From contig NZ_PVNP01000220.1 of the NCBI RefSeq assembly GCF_002993365.1, forward strand, positions 1,261 through 65,260: a DNA stretch of 64,000 nucleotides, written 5' to 3'. The position numbers and the translations under genes were made by a program. Positions within the stretch are counted from its first letter, which is position 1. The number at the start of each line of letters is the position of its first letter. Below, in pieces: positions 7,208 through 16,124 of this stretch. This stretch comes from Marisediminitalea alba. Lineage in GTDB: Bacteria; Pseudomonadota; Gammaproteobacteria; Enterobacterales; Alteromonadaceae. The notes beneath the pieces were generated by a model. The model was not told the DNA's origin and did no database searches. It saw only the letters and a program-made list of their open reading frames with translations.

Positions 7208-8154
7208 TGCAGCGCATTATCAGCTTATTACTGGTTTGTTTTTGTGCAATGGCGCCGGTGGTGCTACGCGCACAAACCAGCGATGCGACCGGCGACCCAA
7301 CGAAGAGGCAGGCACTGGCGCGCAGTTACGCTGAAATTGTCGGTCGACTGGCATTAACCGATAAGTTATTCGCGGCGATGGCTGAGCAGTGCGATACCAA
7401 AGTTGCCATGCCCAGCCAGTCTTATTCGGCAATCGATTACGCATTGCGGATGCAAACCAACATGAGCTTCTTTCAGTGGCGTAAGCAGTTTAGCGATCCT
7501 GCTCAGGAAGCGAAGCTGGTAAAACAACTGATGAGCAGCACCCTCACCGATATCGGCGGCTGTGAGGAGAGCGCCGTTCAACGGTGGTTTGCCGGGATGC
7601 TACAAAATATGTTGCAGCCCTTCGTTGAGCAATTAACCGAATTGCCCGATTTGCTGGGCATATCCAGGGATAAACCAGACGAAGAGCAACTGGTGAGAGT
7701 ATTTATTCATCAGTTAGCTCGTTACCAGCAGTTATCGGTAGCAGAAATACGCGGTCTGGCCATGGCGCTGGAAAGTGGTATGTACCGCTACAGCATGGTT
7801 GCCTTTACTAATCAGATCACCAAAGATTACCCGCAATCGGTAGCGCTTCGGGAGTATGTGTATCAACAGACCAACACGGCCGGTGATTTATACGAACTGG
7901 CCGACAGCCTGCGCTTTACCGACCGTGTAAGAGCTGTCACCTTGTTTGGCGAGGCGGCGGAGCAGGGCAGCTTTGTTGCCCAGCGCTGGTATGGCAACTA
8001 CCAGGCATGTGTGGGAAATACTGAACAAGCCCTGCAATGGCTTAATAAGGCCAGGCAAAATGAGCCCGATGAAGCTTCATTTATCGACGACATTATTAGC
8101 GAAATAAAGGCACTGGGTGAACCAACGAATTGTCTGGACGGCTGGGTTTACTAA
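7207..8154 (+). CDS. Secreted protein of unknown function with Sel1-like C-terminal repeats
   Basis: This 315-residue protein starts with a signal peptide (LLLVCFCAMAPVVLRAQ). The middle is alpha-helical and rich in Q and L. The C-terminal third reads like Sel1/TPR repeats (AVTLFGEAAEQGSFVAQRWYGNY, then TEQALQWLNKARQ). I do not recognise the family. Its start overlaps the stop of the nucleosidase lipoprotein by one base, so the two are probably made together and may act on the same periplasmic process. Confidence 0.7.
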   Translation: MQRIISLLLVCFCAMAPVVLRAQTSDATGDPTKRQALARSYAEIVGRLALTDKLFAAMAEQCDTKVAMPSQSYSAIDYALRMQTNMSFFQWRKQFSDPAQEAKLVKQLMSSTLTDIGGCEESAVQRWFAGMLQNMLQPFVEQLTELPDLLGISRDKPDEEQLVRVFIHQLARYQQLSVAEIRGLAMALESGMYRYSMVAFTNQITKDYPQSVALREYVYQQTNTAGDLYELADSLRFTDRVRAVTLFGEAAEQGSFVAQRWYGNYQACVGNTEQALQWLNKARQNEPDEASFIDDIISEIKALGEPTNCLDGWVY

Positions 8155-8167
8155 AGGAGAAATACAC

Positions 8168-8785
8168 ATGTCTGATACGTTTTATTCCTATCAGTTAAGT
8201 AACGGCCACGGGCTACCTCATGACCCATTTAAAGCCATTATAGCGCCGCGACCTATAGGCTGGATTGCTTCTGAAAATCAAAGCGGGATTGCCAATCTGG
8301 CGCCATACAGCTTCTTTAATGCCTTTAACGGTGCGCCGCCGATTATTGGCTTCGCCAGCGTTGGCTTTAAAGACAGCGTGTGTAATATTAAGGCAACCGG
8401 TGAATTTTGCTGGAGCCTGGCAACCCGGGAGCTGGCGGATGCAATGAATGCCTCAAGTGCCGGTGTGGATCCTGAGGTCGATGAATTCGAGCTGGCCGGT
8501 TTGCAGAAGCGTTCATCCACGTTGGTAAAGGTGCCCCATGTTGCAGCCAGCCCGGCTTCAATGGAATGTAAGGTTACCCAAATCATTCAACTCAATGATA
8601 TGCACGGTGAGGCTTGCGATACCTGGCTGGTGCTCGGACAAGTAGTGGCGGTGCATATTCAAAAAGCGTATTTAAACGACGGCGTGTTCGATACAGCGGC
8701 TGCTGATTCGATTATGCGAGCCGGCGGACCCGGTGATTATTTTGGGGTGTCGGCCCAGGCAAAATTCTTTATGGGACGGCCTTAG
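8168..8785 (+). CDS. Flavin reductase-like domain protein (FMN-binding split barrel)
   Basis: The ATG used here follows an AAAGGAGAAA ribosome-binding site and gives 205 residues. An upstream in-frame start would overlap the previous gene and is unlikely. The sequence has the flavin-reductase-like pattern DPFKAIIAPRPIGWIAS, NLAPYSFFNAF, PPIIGFASVG and KDSVCNI. In this family these residues make an FMN-binding barrel used as NAD(P)H:flavin oxidoreductase or flavoprotein. The physiological partner is unknown. It converges with the diguanylate cyclase gene, and the two stop codons overlap by four bases. Confidence 0.83.
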   Translation: MSDTFYSYQLSNGHGLPHDPFKAIIAPRPIGWIASENQSGIANLAPYSFFNAFNGAPPIIGFASVGFKDSVCNIKATGEFCWSLATRELADAMNASSAGVDPEVDEFELAGLQKRSSTLVKVPHVAASPASMECKVTQIIQLNDMHGEACDTWLVLGQVVAVHIQKAYLNDGVFDTAAADSIMRAGGPGDYFGVSAQAKFFMGRP

Positions 8786-10494
8786 TCCCTGCCTTTGCAT
8801 AAACGGTTACGGCCACTGTGTTTTGCCTGATAGAGCAGTTCGTCAGCGGCCTGAACCAGCGCTTCAACAGTCTGCTCGCCGTTACCGGCTACTGCCCCCA
8901 TACTGAACGTGACGGTAAGTTTATGTTCACCGGTGCTTATCTCGCGGATTTCTTCCTGCATACGGGTAAATAGCCCGTCTACTGCATCGAGGCGGGTATT
9001 GGTCATAATGATAAGCCACTCCTCGCCGCCCCAGCGCCCAAGTCTGTCTTGCTGGCGGATCAGCGCATTGGTGCGCCGGGCAAACTCGGTTAACACTATA
9101 TCGCCGGCATCATGACCGTAAGTATCATTGATTGTCTTAAAGTGATCGATGTCAGCCAAAGCCACCACAAAAGGCTGGCCAAGCGGTTTGCTGCGGTCAG
9201 CTACCTGTTTGGCAAACAACTGAATCGCACGACGATTTAATACCTGCGTCAGGCCATCGGTATTGGCGAGTTTTTCAAAATGCACGGCTGCCTTACGTTT
9301 TTTAACAAACAATAAGGTGAGTACTGCCAATGCCAGAATGGCTGATACCAGAGCCAGCAGATAGATGAGTCGCTGCTGGTTTTGCTGCTCAGCTGCCAGT
9401 GCCTGTAAACGTGATTGCTGGCGTGCCTGCTCAAGCTCCCGGGCCTGGCTAACCATCTGAAAACCGGCGTACTCTCTGGCCAGCGCGTTATTGCGGGCAA
9501 GCTCCTGGTTCAGCGCGACGGCCTGCTGCAGTGTTGCTGTAGCCTGTTGCCAGTTCTGGCTGGCAGTGGCTCGCTCGACCTCTAGCTTAAGTACCGGCAA
9601 CTGTTCTTTAAGGCTGAACTGTTTGGCAGAAAAAGCCAGCAGTTGTGCTGTAGCATGTGGTGACGGCGGGTTTTCTGTTTCCAGCAGATATAAACGAATT
9701 AGCATCGCTTTTGCGTCTAACGCCTTAGCTAAAAGGTATGCTTCTTCGAGCAATACTTGAGCAGCCGGTTGGTTATTCTCCTCCAGCGCCTGGCGAATGA
9801 GTGCTTCCAGGGCATGCAGTTTTACCAGCGTTTGCGGCAGGGCTGAGTAATCACCGAGCACGGCAAGAGTGTCTTCAAGCTGTCGCTGCGTTTGCGGAAT
9901 ATGCCATAACACCGATGCAGCGCGAACCCGGACGTATAGAACAGGATGCGTCAGCAATGGCAGCAGTAATTCCCTCACTGACTGATAAAACTCTATCTCG
10001 TAGTGAATATCGGCAACCGCCAGGTTAATAGCCGCCATATCATCAGTGGCGCTCAGAGCCGCCGGAAGAAGCTCTGTGCTGATAATATGGCTAATCGACA
10101 AAGCTTGTTTGTATTCGCCGGTATGCAACGAATAAAGGGCCATCAGGTGGTAATAAGCCGCCTGTTGCTGGCGAGACAGTGGAGAGAAATCCTTTTGTAG
10201 TAATCGGTTAAACGACTGTTGGGCTGAATCCCTGTTGCTACGACGATGGATGAAAGTAAACAAGGTTGCCGCGTCGGCAATAACATCAATGTCGGGCGAC
10301 TTGGTGCTAGCGCAATGTTGAGCAATAGTACTGCTGATTGCCTCTACTTCGCTAAGATTCATAGAGTCCAACGCGACCGTTAAATGGCTGGCGAATTGAG
10401 GCGCGGCTAAACAGTGGGAAATTGTAGCCTGGGCAGCAGCCTGATTGCTAAACAGCGCCAATGCAGCAAAGACAAAACAACCAAATCGCAACAA
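8782..10494 (-). CDS. Membrane diguanylate cyclase with periplasmic TPR-like sensor region
   Basis: The protein has 570 residues. A signal peptide (ends NQAAAQA) is followed by about 340 residues of helical, TPR-like periplasmic region ending in a coiled coil (about 345-370), one membrane helix (about 373-395) and a GGDEF domain (about 405-570). The catalytic loop is RWGGEEWL, an active-type GGEEF variant. An RxxD product-inhibition site (RQQD) lies five residues before it. It should make cyclic di-GMP from GTP in response to an unknown periplasmic cue. DGLTQVLNRRA marks the start of the catalytic domain. Confidence 0.9.
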   Translation of the reverse strand: MLRFGCFVFAALALFSNQAAAQATISHCLAAPQFASHLTVALDSMNLSEVEAISSTIAQHCASTKSPDIDVIADAATLFTFIHRRSNRDSAQQSFNRLLQKDFSPLSRQQQAAYYHLMALYSLHTGEYKQALSISHIISTELLPAALSATDDMAAINLAVADIHYEIEFYQSVRELLLPLLTHPVLYVRVRAASVLWHIPQTQRQLEDTLAVLGDYSALPQTLVKLHALEALIRQALEENNQPAAQVLLEEAYLLAKALDAKAMLIRLYLLETENPPSPHATAQLLAFSAKQFSLKEQLPVLKLEVERATASQNWQQATATLQQAVALNQELARNNALAREYAGFQMVSQARELEQARQQSRLQALAAEQQNQQRLIYLLALVSAILALAVLTLLFVKKRKAAVHFEKLANTDGLTQVLNRRAIQLFAKQVADRSKPLGQPFVVALADIDHFKTINDTYGHDAGDIVLTEFARRTNALIRQQDRLGRWGGEEWLIIMTNTRLDAVDGLFTRMQEEIREISTGEHKLTVTFSMGAVAGNGEQTVEALVQAADELLYQAKHSGRNRLCKGRD

Positions 10495-10516
10495 AGCTCT
10501 CTCCGTTGGGTACTGT

Positions 10517-10960
10517 TTACTTAATTGTCCTAATGACTCTAATGGTGGCAGTCGCCAGTTTCACTTCTGCAAGAAATAACGTCAGTGCTGAAATTAACAA
10601 TAACATTGTCAGAATAAAAAGGGTGACAACCAGTACATTAAGTTTGACCTGCCATAACTCCCCGGCAAATAGACTCATTATCACGCCACACACCATTACC
10701 GCCGAAGCAGTACAAAAACCGATGGACCAGTTAATCAACTTAACCCGGCGCCACAACAATATGATTTCCCGGCGTAGGCGGGTGTTTTGCTCAGCTTCTG
10801 TCTGACTGTTCATTTCTTTTTCGGCTGAACGGACCCGGTCGGTAATACGCCCTAGACGTCCGGACATGACGTTTAGAAAACCGGCTATACCAGCCAGTAA
10901 AAATACCGGGGCAACGGCAATTTCAATCAGGGTCGACAGTGAGGGGATCAGAGCTTCCAT
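10517..10960 (-). CDS. DUF2721-family membrane protein
   Basis: This 147-residue protein has three predicted membrane helices: near residues 10-30 (IAVAPVFLLAGIAGFLNVM), 73-98 and 102-128. A conserved cytoplasmic stretch GRLGRITDRVR follows the first helix. The pattern fits the DUF2721 family, whose function is not known. It lies 22 bases upstream of the diguanylate cyclase gene on the same strand, so the two may be cotranscribed. Confidence 0.78.
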   Translation of the reverse strand: MEALIPSLSTLIEIAVAPVFLLAGIAGFLNVMSGRLGRITDRVRSAEKEMNSQTEAEQNTRLRREIILLWRRVKLINWSIGFCTASAVMVCGVIMSLFAGELWQVKLNVLVVTLFILTMLLLISALTLFLAEVKLATATIRVIRTIK

Positions 10961-11158
10961 CTTTTCTTAATTCAAGCGCACAGTTTCGCTTTTATATCAC
11001 AGATAAGCAGACGGTTGGCAGTTTAGCGCGTGGTGAGTTGTCGTGGATAAGGTAATCAGGCTTTGATTCGCGTAGCGCAGCCGTCATAATGCATCCCCAT
11101 ATCTGGGATAAAGCACTCTGCCGGCTTGCTGGCAGCTACACAGTGAAAACGGAAGAAT

Positions 11159-11758
11159 ATGGATACATTAACCGACGCGGGCGACTATTTTGAAGACACC
11201 TTTAAAGGCCTGCTATGGATAGAAAAGCGGCTATCCGGCGCAAGCTTTGAAGAGTGCGAGTTTATCGATTGTGACTTTTCCGATAGCCAGTTTCATGGCT
11301 GTAAATTTACCCAATGTGAGTTTGTTCGCTGTAACCTTAGCCTGACGGACATGGCCAATAGTCAGCTATATGGCCTGACATTTAAGGATTGCAAACTGGT
11401 GGGCGTCGACTGGACGAAAGCTGACTGGCCACAATACTATCGTGACTTTGAGCTTAAGTTTCAGCGTTGCTTACTTAATGATGCGTCCTTTTACGGCCTC
11501 ACTCTGAATGAACTGGTAATGGATGAATGCAGGGTGCATGATGCAGACTTTCGCGAAGGTAACTTTACCGACAGCCAGATGACACACTGCACCTTTGATC
11601 GCAGTTTGTTTATGCACACTAACCTTGAGCGCGTTGATTTTAGCAACTCCACAGGGTGCTCCATCGACGTGCTGGCTAACGAGATAAAGGGTGCCACGTT
11701 TTCCAGTTTCGAGGCGGTGCACTTACTCGAATCTTTAGGCATCGTGCTGGTGGATTAG
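11159..11758 (+). CDS. Qnr-like pentapeptide-repeat protein
   Basis: The 199-residue protein consists largely of pentapeptide repeats with the A(D/N)LXX-like period: ASFEE CEFID CDFSD SQFHG CKFTQ CEFVR CNLSL, then a less regular middle and a second run VHDADFREGNFTDSQ. These form a right-handed quadrilateral beta-helix. The C-terminus, FSSFEAVHLLESLGIVLV, resembles the dimerisation tail of Qnr proteins, which protect DNA gyrase from quinolones. Marine gammaproteobacteria are known reservoirs of chromosomal qnr-type genes. Resemblance to Qnr is clear in layout, but gyrase protection is inference. Confidence 0.8.
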   Translation: MDTLTDAGDYFEDTFKGLLWIEKRLSGASFEECEFIDCDFSDSQFHGCKFTQCEFVRCNLSLTDMANSQLYGLTFKDCKLVGVDWTKADWPQYYRDFELKFQRCLLNDASFYGLTLNELVMDECRVHDADFREGNFTDSQMTHCTFDRSLFMHTNLERVDFSNSTGCSIDVLANEIKGATFSSFEAVHLLESLGIVLVD

Positions 11759-11847
11759 GGCAAGTCCTGGCAGCGTTACAGACTACCTATCCAAATATCT
11801 GTTGCTTAGAGGTATAATGACGGTAAACCTGTATTAAAGGACACCTT

Positions 11848-12135
11848 ATGGCCACCGCCGCCGCAGTACACATTCTGGTAAGAACCGAAAAAGAAGCGCA
11901 GCTACTTTTAGCCCAGCTCAAAAAAGCCAAGGGTAAAAACTTTGCTGCCCTGGCCCGTAAGTTTTCTATTTGCCCCTCTGCCAAACGCGGCGGTGACTTA
12001 GGTGAGTTCAAACGTGGCCAGATGGTAAAGCAGTTTGACGACGTGGTGTTTAAAAAAGACATCCTCACCATTCATGGCCCGGTAAAAACCAAGTTTGGTT
12101 ATCACCTGATCAAAACCCTTTATCGCAATGACTAA
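11848..12135 (+). CDS. ppiC: Parvulin-type peptidyl-prolyl isomerase C
   Basis: At 95 residues this is a stand-alone cytoplasmic parvulin. It has the canonical pattern AAVHILVRTEKEA, FAALARKFSICPSAKRGGDLGEFKRGQMVKQFD and VKTKFGYHLIKTL, with the usual active-site histidines and the CPS cysteine. It accelerates cis/trans isomerisation of peptidyl-proline bonds. The ATG follows AAAGGA. The next gene starts three bases after its stop, which suggests cotranscription. Confidence 0.92.
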   Translation: MATAAAVHILVRTEKEAQLLLAQLKKAKGKNFAALARKFSICPSAKRGGDLGEFKRGQMVKQFDDVVFKKDILTIHGPVKTKFGYHLIKTLYRND

Positions 12136-12138
12136 AGC

Positions 12139-12561
12139 ATGGCGCTAACCATCCGCGACATTGACTGGCAGGACGCGTTACCAGTCAGGCACGAGGTACT
12201 GTGGCCCGATAAACCCGTTTTGTTTTCCCGGGTCGATGGAGATGAAAGCGCTACCCACTATGGCGCTTTTACCGAGGAGAAACTGGTTTGTGTGGCATCG
12301 ATTTACCGCAGCGAAGATAGTGCCAGGTTAAGAAAGTTTGCGACGCTGCCGGATTATCAGGGCAGGGGAATTGGCAGTGAGGTACTCGCAAAGGCCATAG
12401 AACAACTCAAACAACAACATATCAGACGCTTCTGGTGCGACGCACTAACAACGGCAACGGCGTTTTATGAGAAATTCGGACTGGCAGTGGAAGGCAGAGA
12501 GTTTATTAAATCAGGGGTAAGCTACGTTCGGATGAGCGTTAACTGGCCTGAAACTCGCTGA
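12139..12561 (+). CDS. GNAT-family N-acetyltransferase
   Basis: This 140-residue protein has the GNAT core. The beta-4 strand (RLRKFATLPDYQGRGIGSEVL) carries the acetyl-CoA pyrophosphate loop Q-G-R-G-I-G, and FWCDALTTATAFYEKFGL follows, as usual near the C-terminus. The acceptor is unknown. It is only three bases downstream of ppiC and probably shares its transcript. Confidence 0.85.
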   Translation: MALTIRDIDWQDALPVRHEVLWPDKPVLFSRVDGDESATHYGAFTEEKLVCVASIYRSEDSARLRKFATLPDYQGRGIGSEVLAKAIEQLKQQHIRRFWCDALTTATAFYEKFGLAVEGREFIKSGVSYVRMSVNWPETR

Positions 12562-12864
12562 CCCCTGAAGGGATAAAGCATCTATCCTGATGATCGTCAT
12601 CGATAAACCCATCGCCCCTCGAAAAACGCAGTGAGCTGCAATAAAGCAGTCTGACAAACTTGTCATGCTGCTTGCCATTATTGACAGTTAACTTTCCATG
12701 CAGATGTAAATAAAATGTTGGTAAAGCAGCAGTTTTTGCTCTGAAATCAGCCAAAACAGTGACTTTAAACCAAAAATACAAGCTGCTTTTAGTTTGCATT
12801 GAACAGGCATAAAGGTTGCTTTGTAGTATGTGTTTCTTCTTCATTATTCTCGGATACACATACT
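12562..12864. other. Gap without a gene upstream of the di-haem peroxidase
   Basis: About 300 bases separate the acetyltransferase gene from the ATG of the di-haem protein. It should hold the peroxidase promoter, but I see no convincing -35/-10 pair, operator or terminator. The stretch is moderately AT-rich. Confidence 0.4.
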
Positions 12865-13878
12865 ATGGATATTAAAAAACTCGTCCTGGCCGTCATGATT
12901 GGCGGCGTGACAACCACAGCAATGGCGGTGGATAAAAACGCGGTTCGTACTCAGGCTAAAATGATGCACGGACCGATCCCGGCAACCATGCCTGGTGCAG
13001 AGCTGGATACCCCGGCACTAATCGATTTGGGCGAACGCCTGTACTTCGAAACGGCGTTATCAGCCGACGGTACTCAGTCTTGTAACACCTGTCACCGCAT
13101 CGATGGTGGTCGGGGCGGCGTCGATAACGAGGCGACCTCACTCGGAGTGAAAGGGTCTCGTGGCGAGCGTAATTCGCCTTCTGTGTGGAATGCGGGTTTT
13201 CATATGGCGCAGTTTTGGGATGGCCGTGCTGCCGATCTCGCTGCGCAGGCGAAAGGGCCCATTCTTAATCCGGTAGAAATGGCGGTGCCGGATGAGAAAA
13301 CCGCGGTAAGCAACCTCAAAGAGGAAGGTTACGAAGCGCTGTTTGCAGACGTTTTCAAAGACGAAGAAGAGCCACTTACCTACGACAATGTGGCTAAAGC
13401 CATTGGCGCTTTTGAGCGTACGCTGATTACCGTGGATCGCTTCGATAAGTTCCTCGCCGGCGATGATACCGCTATGACCGAAACTGAACTGAAGGGCTAT
13501 CAGACCTTTGTGCAGTCGGGCTGTGCTTCCTGTCACAATGGCGCGCTGTTTGGTGGTTCAATGTACATGAAAATGGGCTTGATTAACGCTTATGAAAACA
13601 CCCATGACCTGGGGCGTTTTACAGTTACCAACAACCCGGCTGATAAATATGTATTCAAGGTGCCAAGCCTGCGTAATATCACTAAAACCGCGCCCTATTT
13701 TCATGATGGAGCAGTAGCCGGGCTGGATGAGGCGGTTGCACAGATGGCATGGATGCAGTTAGGTCGTAAGCTGAGCGATCAGGAAGTCTCTGAAATTGTG
13801 GCTTTCCTTGGGGCGCTGGAAGATACCCATACCATCACGGTTAAATACTTAAACAACGGCGCTGAGGTTGGTCAGTAA
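12865..13878 (+). CDS. Periplasmic di-haem cytochrome c peroxidase (CcpA/MauG family)
   Basis: The start is taken at MDIKKLVLAVMIGG, which gives a signal peptide cleaved near AMA-V and a protein of 337 residues. Two c-type haem motifs are present: CNTCH near residue 80 and CASCH near residue 217, the latter followed by NGALFGG. KVPSLRNITKTAPYFHDG and the LSDQEVSEIVAFLGAL ending are typical of bacterial di-haem peroxidases. These reduce hydrogen peroxide with electrons from small cytochromes c, while MauG-type members oxidise protein residues. Peroxidase is the more likely role. It converges on the NosR-like gene across a shared terminator. Confidence 0.88.
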   Translation: MDIKKLVLAVMIGGVTTTAMAVDKNAVRTQAKMMHGPIPATMPGAELDTPALIDLGERLYFETALSADGTQSCNTCHRIDGGRGGVDNEATSLGVKGSRGERNSPSVWNAGFHMAQFWDGRAADLAAQAKGPILNPVEMAVPDEKTAVSNLKEEGYEALFADVFKDEEEPLTYDNVAKAIGAFERTLITVDRFDKFLAGDDTAMTETELKGYQTFVQSGCASCHNGALFGGSMYMKMGLINAYENTHDLGRFTVTNNPADKYVFKVPSLRNITKTAPYFHDGAVAGLDEAVAQMAWMQLGRKLSDQEVSEIVAFLGALEDTHTITVKYLNNGAEVGQ

Positions 13879-13883
13879 GGCTT

Positions 13884-13911
13884 AAAGTAGCTCCCTTCAG
13901 GGAGCTACTTT
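13884..13911. terminator. Bidirectional terminator between convergent genes
   Basis: A perfect 12-bp stem (AAAGTAGCTCCC, loop TTCA, and its complement) is flanked by A- and T-runs on both strands. It covers the stop codon of the NosR-like gene and sits six bases after the peroxidase stop, so it can end both transcripts. Confidence 0.85.
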
Positions 13912-16016
13912 ACCTCTGTCGCCAGCGAGTCGGCGATATCAGGTTTGGCTCGTTTGGTCTTTTTCGCCTTTTTCAGGGGCGGGCACAAGTCGTCATTATT
14001 GTAATAAACAATACACTCCAGACACTGCACACACTCGTTATAGTCTACCTTACCCTCAGGCGTAATCGCCTTAATGTCGCACTTGTGATAGCACATGGTA
14101 CAGGGCTTACCGCACTCCTTGCGGCGGGTTAACCATTCAAATTTATGGAAGTAGCCAAGTACTGCCAGTCCGGCACCTAACGGGCACACGTAACGGCAAT
14201 AGAATTTATTAATAAACAAACCGAGCCCGAGCAATACCAGGGTGTAGAGCACAAATGGCCAGTAGCGCACAAAATGCAGGGTAATGGCGGTTTTAAACGG
14301 TTCTACTTCGGAGAGCACTTCGGCAGCCGACAGAGAATAATAAGACGTAGCGGCCAGGCCGATTAAAATGGCGTATTTAATCCACCACAGGCGGCGGTGC
14401 AAGGAGAAGGATATTTTATACTGGCGAATGCGGAAGCGCTTAGCAACCCAGCCGACCATTTCCTGCAGGGCCCCAAAGGGGCATAGCCAGCCACAGAAAA
14501 TCCCGCGGCCAACAATAAACAGGCTGATAAACACATATAACCACAGAATAAACAGCACTGGATCCATCAGGTACACCTGCAAATCAAAGCCGTTGATAAA
14601 GCTTTGCAGAATGGGGTAGATGTTGACAATCGACAGTTGCCCCTGGGCATACCAGCCAATAAAGAACAGGGTGAAAAACATAAAGCCCCAGCGCACCTTA
14701 CGAAATAGTGCTTGGTTAGCAGACAACTTGTGCTGGAAGGCAAAGATGGCGGTAACGGTAATCAGGCTGAGCACTAAAATGGTAATGGTATGCCAGCGCA
14801 TTTTCCATACTCTGACCCATGCAGGCTGCGGCTCTTCCATTACTTCTACTTCGGCGATATCAAACAGGGCCTCTGGCAGCGCATAGTCGCTAGAAAACTG
14901 CGCTTGTTGTTTGATGAGGTGGTTCTTCGCCACCTCGATATTCAGATTCAGCTGCATTGGCACACTGGGGTTAAAGCCTGATTGTGTATTAACTGCGAAC
15001 AGTTGCAAATCTTCTGTAGCGGCAAGATCACCTTCCAGCGCCTGTGGCTCGAAACTAAAAAAGTTAAGGTCGCGCATGGCGAAGGGCAGTTCATTTTGCG
15101 TCAGGCTTACCTGGCTGGGCACCGTGCCGGGCTTAAAGTCGGCATCGAGGTAGCTGAAGTAGCCCTCCGACATTACCATAAACGCCTGCTCATTGGGCTT
15201 CAGCATTGACTGCAGACGGTTAAAGGCGTCCTCACCGAGCAGATTGCGACCGATAAGCGGTGAATTAAGGTACGCGTAATACACTGTAAAAGTGTCGTTA
15301 AAATCGGTGTCAAAGGTCTCAGTTGGGTAATCATCCAGGTCGCTGCCGAGTGCGTTTTCAAAGGTCTCGCGACTGATCTGCCACGCTTTAAGGTAACCTT
15401 TCTCGAGCAGTTGGGCCGTAGTAAGGGGCTCGTAGTTATCCTGCTTAGCGGTGGCCGCAGGCGCGCTGGCAAAGCCGGTGAGCTTGTTTCTGGCAACCTG
15501 TAGCGCAGAGAGTAACACCGTGTCACTCATAACAATCACCGACACGGTGGCTTTAGTAACGCCGTCTACGTGTACGGTGTTGTCGTTCGGGTTAGTGTCG
15601 TTAGACGCGCTGTCGACTATGACGCGGTTAGACACATTCTGACCAATGTACTGGTCGAGAAATTTCAGCATGGGTTCTGGCCCCAGGCCGTGTAAAAAAA
15701 TAGGTTCGTGGTGGTGCAGAATATCGATGCCGACAATGTTGCCTTGCACATCGATACCAATCAGCAGGTTAATGCGGTCGCCGGAAAAACCGGGTAATTC
15801 TACCAGGTCGTTGCTTTGAAAGGCGTAACCGAGGAGTTCCTGTAACTGATAAACGGGGTAAACGGGATAGTCAGCTTGCTTTTCGCCAATCACTGTGGCT
15901 TTGGGAAACAGTTGCTGAATGCGTTCCGGGGTAATACTTTCTTCGGCGTGGCTGACAGAACAAATACTGCAGCAGATAACTAACCAAATACCGAGAACAA
16001 ATGTGAAACGTTTCAT
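13905..16016 (-). CDS. NosR/NirI-like membrane flavo-iron-sulfur protein
   Basis: This 703-residue protein begins with a signal peptide. It then has a periplasmic FMN-binding domain containing DGVTKATVS, a covalent-flavinylation-type motif, near residues 155-163. About five or six membrane helices follow (410-620), with two polyferredoxin CxxxCP motifs (GWLCPFGALQEM and CRYVCPLGAG). The C-terminal tail is rich in cysteines (CGKPCTMCYHKCDI, then CVQCLEC), fitting two [4Fe-4S] clusters. NosR proteins pass electrons across the membrane to periplasmic enzymes. No nitrous oxide reductase genes are present here, and the gene follows the PQQ alcohol dehydrogenase behind a strong terminator. A role in electron flow or metal handling for that system is inference. 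Confidence 0.83.
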   Translation of the reverse strand: MKRFTFVLGIWLVICCSICSVSHAEESITPERIQQLFPKATVIGEKQADYPVYPVYQLQELLGYAFQSNDLVELPGFSGDRINLLIGIDVQGNIVGIDILHHHEPIFLHGLGPEPMLKFLDQYIGQNVSNRVIVDSASNDTNPNDNTVHVDGVTKATVSVIVMSDTVLLSALQVARNKLTGFASAPAATAKQDNYEPLTTAQLLEKGYLKAWQISRETFENALGSDLDDYPTETFDTDFNDTFTVYYAYLNSPLIGRNLLGEDAFNRLQSMLKPNEQAFMVMSEGYFSYLDADFKPGTVPSQVSLTQNELPFAMRDLNFFSFEPQALEGDLAATEDLQLFAVNTQSGFNPSVPMQLNLNIEVAKNHLIKQQAQFSSDYALPEALFDIAEVEVMEEPQPAWVRVWKMRWHTITILVLSLITVTAIFAFQHKLSANQALFRKVRWGFMFFTLFFIGWYAQGQLSIVNIYPILQSFINGFDLQVYLMDPVLFILWLYVFISLFIVGRGIFCGWLCPFGALQEMVGWVAKRFRIRQYKISFSLHRRLWWIKYAILIGLAATSYYSLSAAEVLSEVEPFKTAITLHFVRYWPFVLYTLVLLGLGLFINKFYCRYVCPLGAGLAVLGYFHKFEWLTRRKECGKPCTMCYHKCDIKAITPEGKVDYNECVQCLECIVYYNNDDLCPPLKKAKKTKRAKPDIADSLATEVK

Positions 16017-16074
16017 TGGGCTCCCTGCAGTGGGTGGGGCAAGTAGCGATGACTAAACTACCAGCCCCGAGGAG

Positions 16075-16117
16075 AAAAAACGCGACAAACCCGGTGGGAC
16101 TAAAACGGTTTGTCGCG
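16075..16117 (-). terminator. Intrinsic terminator of the PQQ alcohol dehydrogenase gene
   Basis: On the minus strand an 11-bp perfect stem (CGCGACAAACC with GGTTTGTCGCG) is followed directly by six T. It lies right after the dehydrogenase stop codon and would isolate this highly expressed gene from the NosR-like gene downstream. Confidence 0.9.
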
Positions 16118-16124
16118 GTGCCTC

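Noticed and set aside
12799..12864. N-terminal extension of the di-haem peroxidase
   Set aside because: The internal ATG gives a clean signal peptide; the extension would bury it.
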